DNA from: Vibrio cortegadensis
Lineage (GTDB): Bacteria; Pseudomonadota; Gammaproteobacteria; Enterobacterales; Vibrionaceae
Direction of reading: 5' to 3'
NCBI RefSeq assembly: GCF_024347395.1
Contig: NZ_AP025472.1
Location: forward strand, 558,001 to 622,000
DNA length: 64,000 nt
The position numbers and the translations under genes are program-made. A model generated the notes under the pieces. The model saw only the letters and a list, made by a program, of their open reading frames with translations, was not told the DNA's origin and did no database searches. Numbering within the stretch: the first letter of the stretch is position 1; each line of letters starts with the position of its first letter. Below are positions 34,037 through 41,360 of the stretch, piece after piece.

Positions 34037-35992
34037 TTGAGTGACATGGCAAAAAATTTAATCCTGTGGCTAGTAATCGCAGTCGTCTTAATGTCGGTAT
34101 TTCAGAGCTTTGGCCCTGGTGAAAGTAACGGTAGAGCGGTTGATTACACCACATTTGTACAAGAAGTTGGCCAAGGCCAAGTACAAGAAGCACAATTTAA
34201 TGACAGTCAAATAACCTATGTTCGTCGTAGTGGTGGTGCTAAGTTTGTTACTTACATGCCCGTTTATGACAGCAAGCTTCTTGACGACTTAATTAATCAG
34301 AAAGTGAAAGTACAAGGTACTCCGCCAGAAGAGCAGAGCTTACTAAGTACTATCTTTATCTCTTGGTTCCCAATGATCTTGCTTATCGGTGTATGGATAT
34401 TCTTCATGCGTCAAATGCAAGGCGGCGGTGGCGGCAAAGGCGCGATGTCTTTCGGTAAGAGTAAAGCTCGCATGATGAGCGAAGAGCAGATCAAAACATT
34501 GTTCTCTGACGTTGCTGGCTGTGATGAAGCAAAAGAAGATGTAAAAGAGCTAGTTGATTACCTTCGTGACCCAAGCCGTTTCCAAAAGCTAGGTGGTAAG
34601 ATCCCTACCGGTATCTTGTTAGTTGGTCCTCCTGGTACGGGTAAAACGCTACTTGCTAAAGCGATTGCTGGTGAAGCAAAAGTACCGTTCTTTACTATTT
34701 CAGGTTCTGACTTTGTTGAAATGTTTGTTGGTGTTGGTGCATCTCGTGTGCGTGACATGTTTGAACAAGCGAAGAAAGCAGCACCTTGTATTATCTTTAT
34801 TGATGAGATCGATGCTGTAGGTCGTCAACGTGGCGCAGGTGTTGGTGGTGGACACGATGAACGTGAACAAACACTAAACCAAATGCTTGTTGAAATGGAT
34901 GGATTTGAAGGTAACGAAGGTATTATCGTTATCGCTGCAACCAACCGTCCTGATGTACTAGACCCTGCATTGCTTCGTCCTGGTCGTTTTGACCGTCAAG
35001 TGGTTGTTGGACTTCCTGATGTTCGAGGTCGTGAGCAAATCTTGAAAGTACACATGCGTAAAGTTCCACTAGCGGGCGATGTTGAGCCATCACTAATTGC
35101 ACGTGGTACTCCAGGTTTCTCTGGTGCCGACCTTGCAAACTTAGTCAATGAAGCTGCTCTATTTGCTGCTCGTGGTAATAAACGTAACGTTTCTATGGTT
35201 GAGTTCGAACTTGCCAAAGATAAAATCATGATGGGTGCTGAGCGCCGTTCAATGGTGTTGTCTGAAGAAACGAAAGAATCGACGGCTTACCATGAAGCTG
35301 GGCACGCAATTGTTGGTCGTTTAGTTCCTGAACACGATCCAGTGTATAAGGTATCTATTATTCCTCGTGGTCGAGCGTTAGGTGTGACGATGTACCTACC
35401 TGAGCAAGATCGTGTGAGTATGAATCGCCAACATCTAGAATCAATGATTTCTAGTTTGTACGGTGGTCGTCTAGCTGAAGAGTTGATTTACGGTAAAGAC
35501 AAAGTCTCTACTGGCGCATCAAATGATATCGAACGTGCAACTGATATTGCTCGTAAGATGGTGACTCAGTGGGGCTTCTCTGAAAAACTTGGTCCTCTGC
35601 TTTATGCAGAAGATGAAGGTGAGGTGTTCTTAGGCCGTAGCGTAACTCAAACGAAACATGTTTCGAATGACACGGCTAAACTGATTGATGACGAAGTTCG
35701 AATTATCATTGATCGTAACTACGACCGAGCTAGAAAAATTCTTGAGAAAAATATGGATATCATGCATTCAATGAAAGATGCATTGGTGAAATATGAGACG
35801 ATTGATGCTGGCCAAATTGATGACTTAATGGAACGCAAAGACGATATTCGCGAACCAGCAGGTTGGGCTGATCAAGTTAACGGTAGTGAATCTGCTAAGA
35901 GCGAAGCAAAAGCTGAAGTAAAATCAGCGGCTGAAACTCAAGACACAGAACCGAAACCGGACGTTGAAACGAAAGATAAAGATTCAGAATAA
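34037..35992 (+). CDS. ftsH: ATP-dependent zinc metalloprotease FtsH
   Basis: Membrane-anchored AAA+ protease that degrades misassembled membrane proteins, sigma-32 and LpxC. 651 residues: two membrane helices (about 8-24 and 105-124), Walker A GPPGTGKT (197-204), Walker B CIIFIDEID, the second-region-of-homology arginines in LLRPGRFDR, zinc motif HEAGH (419-423), and an acidic, repetitive C-terminal tail. The start is TTG at 34037 with CGAGG 9 bp before it; the ATG three codons on (MAKNLILW) lies too far from that site. Followed by its own terminator. Confidence 0.96.
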   Translation: MSDMAKNLILWLVIAVVLMSVFQSFGPGESNGRAVDYTTFVQEVGQGQVQEAQFNDSQITYVRRSGGAKFVTYMPVYDSKLLDDLINQKVKVQGTPPEEQSLLSTIFISWFPMILLIGVWIFFMRQMQGGGGGKGAMSFGKSKARMMSEEQIKTLFSDVAGCDEAKEDVKELVDYLRDPSRFQKLGGKIPTGILLVGPPGTGKTLLAKAIAGEAKVPFFTISGSDFVEMFVGVGASRVRDMFEQAKKAAPCIIFIDEIDAVGRQRGAGVGGGHDEREQTLNQMLVEMDGFEGNEGIIVIAATNRPDVLDPALLRPGRFDRQVVVGLPDVRGREQILKVHMRKVPLAGDVEPSLIARGTPGFSGADLANLVNEAALFAARGNKRNVSMVEFELAKDKIMMGAERRSMVLSEETKESTAYHEAGHAIVGRLVPEHDPVYKVSIIPRGRALGVTMYLPEQDRVSMNRQHLESMISSLYGGRLAEELIYGKDKVSTGASNDIERATDIARKMVTQWGFSEKLGPLLYAEDEGEVFLGRSVTQTKHVSNDTAKLIDDEVRIIIDRNYDRARKILEKNMDIMHSMKDALVKYETIDAGQIDDLMERKDDIREPAGWADQVNGSESAKSEAKAEVKSAAETQDTEPKPDVETKDKDSE

Positions 35993-36008
35993 TTGAATTA
36001 TGATATTA

Positions 36009-36034
36009 AGCCCTGAGGAAACTCAGGGCTTTTC
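36009..36034 (+). terminator. ftsH terminator
   Basis: AAGCCCTGAG / CTCAGGGCTT stem with a GAAA loop, followed by U-rich sequence, 17 bp after the ftsH stop. Confidence 0.9.
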
Positions 36035-36109
36035 TGTTTCTATCGTTTAGCGATAATGAGCATGAGTATATCGAAGAGCGATATGTGTTTTCTTGGGGTA
36101 TAACCAACG

Positions 36110-36940
36110 ATGATTTTAAAAGCAAATAATAAACAGCTTCACCTCGATCGCCCACATGTGATGGGGATTCTCAATGTTACCCCTGACTCTTTCTCTGATG
36201 GTGGAAAGTATCATTTGTTAGATAAAGCGCTGATTCAAGCTCAGCGCATGATTGATGCTGGCGTAAGCATCATTGATATCGGTGGGGAATCAACAAGGCC
36301 TGGAGCCCCGGATGTTACGTTGGAAGATGAGTTGAACCGAGTCATTCCTGCCATTAAAGCGATCCGAGAAATATCCGATGTTTGGATCTCTATCGATACC
36401 AGTAAAGCTGAGGTGATGCAGCAAGCGATTGCCGCTGGGGCAGATCTAATTAATGACGTTCGGGCACTTCAAGAGCCGGGAGCGTTAGAAGTGGCAGCAA
36501 AGGCGCAAGTTCCTGTTTGTCTTATGCATATGCAAGGGCAGCCGCGCACCATGCAAATCACACCGTCGTACCAAGACTTGTTGGTTGATGTAACGTCATT
36601 CTTACAAGAGAGAATCGCGGCGTGTGAAGCGGTAGGAATTCAGAAAGAACAGCTGATTTTAGATCCTGGATTTGGCTTTGGGAAAACAATCGATCATAAT
36701 TACCAACTTCTTGCGCATTTAGATCAATTTCATGCTCTTGGTTTGCCGATTCTTGCGGGGATGTCACGTAAATCAATGGTATTTAAGTTACTCGATAAAG
36801 CGCCTGCGGAATGCATGGTCGCAAGCGTAACATGTGCAACGATTGCTGCTTTAAAAGGAGCTCAAATTATTCGAGTCCACGATGTTGAAGAGACAATAGA
36901 AGCGATGAAAATTGTCAACGCAACTACTCGAAATTTATAA
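36110..36940 (+). CDS. folP: dihydropteroate synthase FolP
   Basis: Joins p-aminobenzoate to the pterin pyrophosphate in folate synthesis; the sulfonamide target. 276 residues in a TIM barrel. Signatures: MGILNVTPDSFSDGG, GGESTRPGA, LINDVRAL, LILDPGFGFGKT and the C-terminal RVHDV. All pterin- and PABA-loop residues look normal, with no insert of the kind seen in resistance alleles. It sits after the ftsH terminator and 30 bp before glmM, so folP and glmM are probably cotranscribed. Confidence 0.95.
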   Translation: MILKANNKQLHLDRPHVMGILNVTPDSFSDGGKYHLLDKALIQAQRMIDAGVSIIDIGGESTRPGAPDVTLEDELNRVIPAIKAIREISDVWISIDTSKAEVMQQAIAAGADLINDVRALQEPGALEVAAKAQVPVCLMHMQGQPRTMQITPSYQDLLVDVTSFLQERIAACEAVGIQKEQLILDPGFGFGKTIDHNYQLLAHLDQFHALGLPILAGMSRKSMVFKLLDKAPAECMVASVTCATIAALKGAQIIRVHDVEETIEAMKIVNATTRNL

Positions 36941-36970
36941 TTGAGCCAAATAATAATTTAAGGAATAAAC

Positions 36971-38308
36971 ATGTCAAACAGACGTTACTTCGGCACAGAT
37001 GGTGTCCGGGGGAAAGTTGGTCAATATCCGATTACCCCTGATTTTGTATTAAAACTTGGTTGGGCTGCTGGTCGAGTGCTAGCAAAACAAGGCACGAAGA
37101 AAGTCATTATTGGTAAAGATACTCGAATTTCAGGTTACATGCTTGAATCTGCATTGGAAGCTGGTTTAGCGGCTGCGGGTTTGCAAGCGACGTTTACTGG
37201 ACCAATGCCAACACCAGCTGTTGCGTATTTAACACAAACTTTCCGAGCGGAAGCGGGGATTGTCATTTCTGCATCACACAACCCTTTTTACGATAACGGT
37301 ATTAAGTTCTTCTCTTCAGAAGGAACAAAGTTATCAGATGAGATAGAGTTAGCGATCGAAGCTGAGTTAGATAAAGATATTGAGTGTGTAGAATCAGCAG
37401 ATCTAGGTAAAGCGGTCCGTCTTAATGATGCCGCAGGTCGTTATATCGAATTTTGTAAAAGTACATTCCCAAGTCATTTAAGTCTTGCGGGCATGAAAAT
37501 CGTAATTGACTGTGCGCATGGAGCGACATACCACATTGCGCCAAGCGTATTCAAAGAGCTTGGTGCTGATGTAATCGCTATGGGTGTTGAGCCGACTGGT
37601 ACTAACATTAACCATGAAGTCGGAGCCACCGATGTTCGTGCACTGCAAAAACGTGTAGTCGAAGAGAAAGCAGCTCTTGGGCTTGCATTTGATGGTGATG
37701 GTGACCGTATCATCATGGTGGATGAATTAGGTAATAAAGTCGATGGCGACCAAATTGCTTATATCATTGCTCGTGATGCACTACGTCGCGGTGAACTAAA
37801 AGGTGGTGTTGTCGGTACGCTGATGACAAACCTTGGCATGGAGAACGGACTTAAACAGCTTGGTATTCCATTTGTACGAGCGGCGGTAGGCGACCGTTAC
37901 GTCATGGAACAATTGTTGCTTAAAGGCTGGAAAATCGGTGCTGAGAACTCAGGTCACGTTATCTTGCTCGATAAAGTGACCACAGGCGATGCTATTGTTG
38001 CTGCTCTACAAGTGTTAGCTTCTGTTATCGACAGTGAAATGACATTAAATGAGTTGGCTCAAGGCATGACACTGTATCCACAGGTTCTTATCAATGTTCG
38101 CTTTAGTGGTGATTCTAATCCGTTAGATGCGGAAGCAGTAAAACAGTCTGTTTTAGATGTTGAAGCCGAACTTGGTGAAAAAGGACGCGTATTATTACGC
38201 AAGTCTGGAACCGAGCCATTATTGCGTGTAATGGTTGAAGGTGAAGATGCTGATTTAGTGCAGAGATCTGCTGATAACATTGCAGAGGCAGTCAAAGCAA
38301 GCTGTTAG
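36971..38308 (+). CDS. glmM: phosphoglucosamine mutase GlmM
   Basis: Converts glucosamine-6-phosphate to glucosamine-1-phosphate for UDP-GlcNAc, hence peptidoglycan and LPS. 445 residues. The phosphorylated serine is Ser102 in SASHNP; the Mg2+ loop is DGDGDR; the sugar loop is GAENSGH; the phosphate loop is RKSGTEPLLRVM. AAGGAATAAAC precedes the ATG. In metabolic terms it can take up amino-sugar phosphates produced by the chitin genes at the left of the window. Confidence 0.96.
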   Translation: MSNRRYFGTDGVRGKVGQYPITPDFVLKLGWAAGRVLAKQGTKKVIIGKDTRISGYMLESALEAGLAAAGLQATFTGPMPTPAVAYLTQTFRAEAGIVISASHNPFYDNGIKFFSSEGTKLSDEIELAIEAELDKDIECVESADLGKAVRLNDAAGRYIEFCKSTFPSHLSLAGMKIVIDCAHGATYHIAPSVFKELGADVIAMGVEPTGTNINHEVGATDVRALQKRVVEEKAALGLAFDGDGDRIIMVDELGNKVDGDQIAYIIARDALRRGELKGGVVGTLMTNLGMENGLKQLGIPFVRAAVGDRYVMEQLLLKGWKIGAENSGHVILLDKVTTGDAIVAALQVLASVIDSEMTLNELAQGMTLYPQVLINVRFSGDSNPLDAEAVKQSVLDVEAELGEKGRVLLRKSGTEPLLRVMVEGEDADLVQRSADNIAEAVKASC

Positions 38309-38544
38309 GCTCAAATGACGAAAGTGCAGGTTCCTTGTCATGGTTGGATAGGGAACTTGGCATTGTTTGTCCTTTTTTTGACCGTTTAAACTTGAAGTTG
38401 ACGTTTTTTAGCAATTTCTTCTTGTCAGTTAAGCATCCTTTCGCTAGTATTGCTCGGCCTTCAGTTAGGAGGTCGTTAGCTTTGTTTTAAAATTTAATGA
38501 TTTAAAGCAGTGCTGGCTCAACTATTCGGAACATAGGTGGAAAA

Positions 38545-38880
38545 ATGTTTTCAGTTCTACTTGTGATTTACCTGTTGGCAGCGGTTGGTGTAATTGGCCT
38601 CGTGTTGATTCAACAAGGTAAAGGCGCAGATATGGGAGCCTCATTCGGTGCTGGCGCTTCAAACACAGTGTTTGGTGCTGGTGGCTCAGGTAATTTTTTA
38701 ACCCGAATGACAGCAATTTTTGCAACAGTATTTTTTGTTCTTAGCTTAGTGCTTGGTAATATGTCTACACATAAAACTGAGTCTCAGTGGATTGACCCTA
38801 CTCAAGGTCAAGTTATCCAACAAGCTGATGACACAATGAGCGAAGTTCCAGCTAAATCTAGCGACGAAATTCCTCAATAA
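38545..38880 (+). CDS. secG: preprotein translocase subunit SecG
   Basis: Small subunit of the SecYEG channel. 111 residues with two membrane helices (about 3-22 and 52-70) joined by the conserved loop QQGKGADMGASFGAGAS. A variable, acidic C-terminal tail follows. AGGTGG lies upstream. The 236 bp between glmM and secG hold no gene and should carry the secG promoter. Two tRNA genes follow, as in E. coli. Confidence 0.95.
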   Translation: MFSVLLVIYLLAAVGVIGLVLIQQGKGADMGASFGAGASNTVFGAGGSGNFLTRMTAIFATVFFVLSLVLGNMSTHKTESQWIDPTQGQVIQQADDTMSEVPAKSSDEIPQ

Positions 38881-38905
38881 CTTTTTTTCGAAAAAGTTCT
38901 TTGAT

Positions 38906-38990
38906 GCCGAGATGGTGAAATTGGTAGACACGCTAGCATGAGGTGCTAGTGCCTTAGGGTGTGAGGGTTCGAGTCCCTCTCTCGGCACCA
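38906..38990 (+). tRNA. leuU: tRNA-Leu(GAG)
   Basis: An 85-nt type II tRNA. The acceptor stem GCCGAGA pairs with TCTCGGC and ends in ACCA (CCA is encoded). The anticodon stem CTAGC/GCTAG holds the loop ATGAGGT, giving anticodon GAG, which reads CUC/CUU. The variable arm is long, and GGTTCGAGTCC is the T arm. It begins 26 bp after secG, so it may be released from the secG transcript. Confidence 0.97.
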
Positions 38991-39001
38991 TATTTACAAA
39001 C

Positions 39002-39031
39002 TTGTAAAAACCTTAATTGAGAGTGTATAAT
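39002..39031 (+). promoter_or_regulatory. sigma-70 promoter of tRNA-fMet and the rimP-nusA-infB operon
   Basis: TTGTAA (39002-39007) and TATAAT (39026-39031) are 18 bp apart and put the start of transcription a few bases before the tRNA. Confidence 0.75.
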
Positions 39032-39045
39032 CTCATTAAGTCGGA

Positions 39046-39122
<77 letters not shown>

Positions 39123-39161
39123 TTTTTGATTATTCTTTAATGATTGATTTGGTCGCAAGTT

Positions 39162-39226
39162 TGCGCAGTGTGAACCTCACTGCGAGTTAAGTGTAAAAGT
39201 CCTCTGAGACTATATACTTAACACAT
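39162..39226 (+). ncRNA. structured leader between metY and rimP
   Basis: Two stems are visible: CGCAGTG/CACTGCG (39164-39170 with about 39177-39183) and a long-range GTTAAGTGTA/TATACTTAAC (about 39186-39195 with 39213-39222). They lie between the tRNA 3' end and the terminator-like hairpin before rimP. In E. coli the corresponding leader is involved in processing and in NusA-linked autoregulation; the sequence here does not prove this. Confidence 0.4.
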
Positions 39227-39242
39227 CAGGGTCCAGCAACAT

Positions 39243-39267
39243 AAACCTCGATTTTCGGGGTTTTTTG
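39243..39267 (+). terminator. attenuator-type terminator before rimP
   Basis: AACCTCG / CGGGGTT with an ATTTT loop and a six-U tail, 95 bp before rimP. It must be partly read through for the operon to be expressed. Confidence 0.75.
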
Positions 39268-39361
39268 TTATCTGTACTTTTCGATTTTCGAAATTGTATG
39301 GGTAGTTTGCTTGGGATTTAAATTGGGCTCTGAGCCCTTTTTTTGTTTCTGGAGTGGTTAA

Positions 39362-39817
39362 ATGACTGGTTTAGAAAGACAACTTACTGAGATGCTAGAT
39401 GCGCCAGTGGCTGCATTAGGCTATGAGTTAGTTGGATTGGAATTTATTCGTGCTGGTGAGCACTCAACACTACGTATCTACATTGACCATGAAAATGGAA
39501 TTTTTGTAGAAGATTGTGCTGAAGTTAGCCGTCAAGTAAGTGCAGTGTTAGATGTTGAAGATCCTATTTCTGTGGCGTATAACCTAGAAGTATCTTCACC
39601 AGGTTTAGAAAGACCACTATTCAATGCAAATCATTACCAACAATTTATTGGTCATGAGGCAAGCATCGTATTAAAAATGGCCGTTGCTAACCGCCGCAAG
39701 TGGAAAGGTACGATCAATGCAGTTGAAGGTGAGACCATCACTGTAACTGTTGACGGGCAAGAAGAACATTTTGCATTGAGCAATATTTCTAAAGCTAACC
39801 TAATCCCTAAATTTTAG
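39362..39817 (+). CDS. rimP: ribosome maturation factor RimP
   Basis: Helps 30S assembly by promoting binding of S9, S19 and neighbours. 151 residues with the two-domain RimP plan. Signature stretches are ALGYELVGLEFIRAG, TLRIYIDHENGI, DCAEVSRQVSAVLD, YNLEVSSPGLERPL and the C-terminal Sm-like domain ending NISKANLIPKF. First protein gene of the nusA operon; TGGAGTGGTTAA precedes the ATG. nusA starts 35 bp downstream. Confidence 0.96.
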   Translation: MTGLERQLTEMLDAPVAALGYELVGLEFIRAGEHSTLRIYIDHENGIFVEDCAEVSRQVSAVLDVEDPISVAYNLEVSSPGLERPLFNANHYQQFIGHEASIVLKMAVANRRKWKGTINAVEGETITVTVDGQEEHFALSNISKANLIPKF

Positions 39818-39852
39818 TTCTCCTAGAGAGAAGAGCTTAAGAGGCTAGATTA

Positions 39853-41340
39853 ATGAACAAAGAAATTTTAGCGGTAGTTGAGGCTGTTTCTAATGAGAAA
39901 GCACTTCCTCGTGAGCGTATCTTTGAAGCACTAGAGATCGCATTGGCTACAGCCACTAAGAAAAAACACGCTTTAGAAATTGAAGCGCGTGTTGAAATTG
40001 ACCGTAAGAGCGGTAATTTTGAAACTTTCCGTCGCTGGGAAGTGGTAGCAGAAGTTGAATTCCCTACAAAAGAGATTTCAATTGAAGCGGCACAGTATGA
40101 AGATGAAACCCTAGAGCTTGGCGGTTTTGTTGAAGACGAAATTGAGTCAGTAACGTTTGACCGTATTACTACTCAAACAGCAAAACAAGTTATCGTACAA
40201 AAAGTACGTGAAGCTGAGCGTGCTCAAATCGTTGAACAGTTTATTGATAACGAGGGTGACTTAGTTACTGGCGTTGTGAAAAAAGTTAACCGCGATACAG
40301 TTGTTCTGGATCTTGGTAACCAAGCAGAAGCGGTAATTTTACGAGATGACCAACTTCCTCGTGAAAACTTCCGTCCAGGTGACCGTGTTCGTGGTTTACT
40401 ATATGCAGTTAAGCCAGATGCTCGTGGTTTCCAACTGTTCGTAACTCGTTCAAAACCTGAAATGCTAGTTGAATTATTCCGCGTAGAAGTGCCTGAAATT
40501 GGTGAAGAGCTAATTGAACTGAAAGGTGCTGCTCGTGATCCTGGTTCACGCGCGAAAATTGCAGTGAAAACTAACGATAAACGTATTGATCCAATCGGTG
40601 CGTGTGTTGGTATGCGTGGCGCTCGTGTTCAAGCTGTTTCTGGCGACTTAGGTGGCGAACGTATTGATATCGTTATGTGGGATGATAATCCTGCGCAATT
40701 CGTTATCAACGCAATGGCTCCAGCTGACGTAGCATCAATCATTGTTGATGAAGATTCGCACTCAATGGATATTGCTGTTGAAGCCGATAACCTAGCTCAA
40801 GCTATTGGCCGTAGTGGTCAAAACGTACGTCTAGCTTCACAACTTACTGGTTGGGAACTTAACGTAATGACAGTTGCTGATCTAGAGAAGAAGCACCAAG
40901 AAGAATCAGTAGCTGCTATTGAAAGCTTCATGAAGCACCTTGATATCGAACAAGATTTTGCAGAAATGCTTGTTGAAGAAGGTTTCTCAACACTTGAAGA
41001 AGTGGCTTACGTACCAGTACATGAACTATTAGAAGTTGATGGTCTGGACGAAGGTATTGTTGAAGAGCTACGTGGCCGAGCAAAAGATGCTCTAACTACA
41101 TTAGCCCTTGCTCAAGAAGAGACATTCGATGGTGTTGAGCCAGCAGAAGATCTATTAGGTCTTGAAGGTCTTGAGCGCGAGATGGCATTCAAATTGGCAG
41201 CAAAAGGTGTAGTAACACTTGAAGACCTTGCTGACCAAGGTGTAGACGAACTTGAAGGTATCGAAGATCTAACAGAAGAACGCGCAGGTGAGCTAATCAT
41301 GGCTGCACGTAACATTTGTTGGTTCGGCGACGAAGCATAA
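39853..41340 (+). CDS. nusA: transcription termination/antitermination factor NusA
   Basis: Binds RNA polymerase near the exit channel and modulates pausing, termination and antitermination. 495 residues: N-terminal polymerase-binding domain (about 1-125), S1 domain (about 130-200, GDLVTGVVKKVNRD), KH1 and KH2 (RDPGSRAKIAVKT, IGRSGQNVRLAS), then two acidic C-terminal repeats (about 360-495, FSTLEEVAY and VVTLEDLAD) that bind alpha-CTD and NusG/N-type partners in gammaproteobacteria. Cotranscribed with rimP and infB. Confidence 0.97.
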   Translation: MNKEILAVVEAVSNEKALPRERIFEALEIALATATKKKHALEIEARVEIDRKSGNFETFRRWEVVAEVEFPTKEISIEAAQYEDETLELGGFVEDEIESVTFDRITTQTAKQVIVQKVREAERAQIVEQFIDNEGDLVTGVVKKVNRDTVVLDLGNQAEAVILRDDQLPRENFRPGDRVRGLLYAVKPDARGFQLFVTRSKPEMLVELFRVEVPEIGEELIELKGAARDPGSRAKIAVKTNDKRIDPIGACVGMRGARVQAVSGDLGGERIDIVMWDDNPAQFVINAMAPADVASIIVDEDSHSMDIAVEADNLAQAIGRSGQNVRLASQLTGWELNVMTVADLEKKHQEESVAAIESFMKHLDIEQDFAEMLVEEGFSTLEEVAYVPVHELLEVDGLDEGIVEELRGRAKDALTTLALAQEETFDGVEPAEDLLGLEGLEREMAFKLAAKGVVTLEDLADQGVDELEGIEDLTEERAGELIMAARNICWFGDEA

Positions 41341-41360
41341 TTCAGCAAGGAGAGAGCGGT

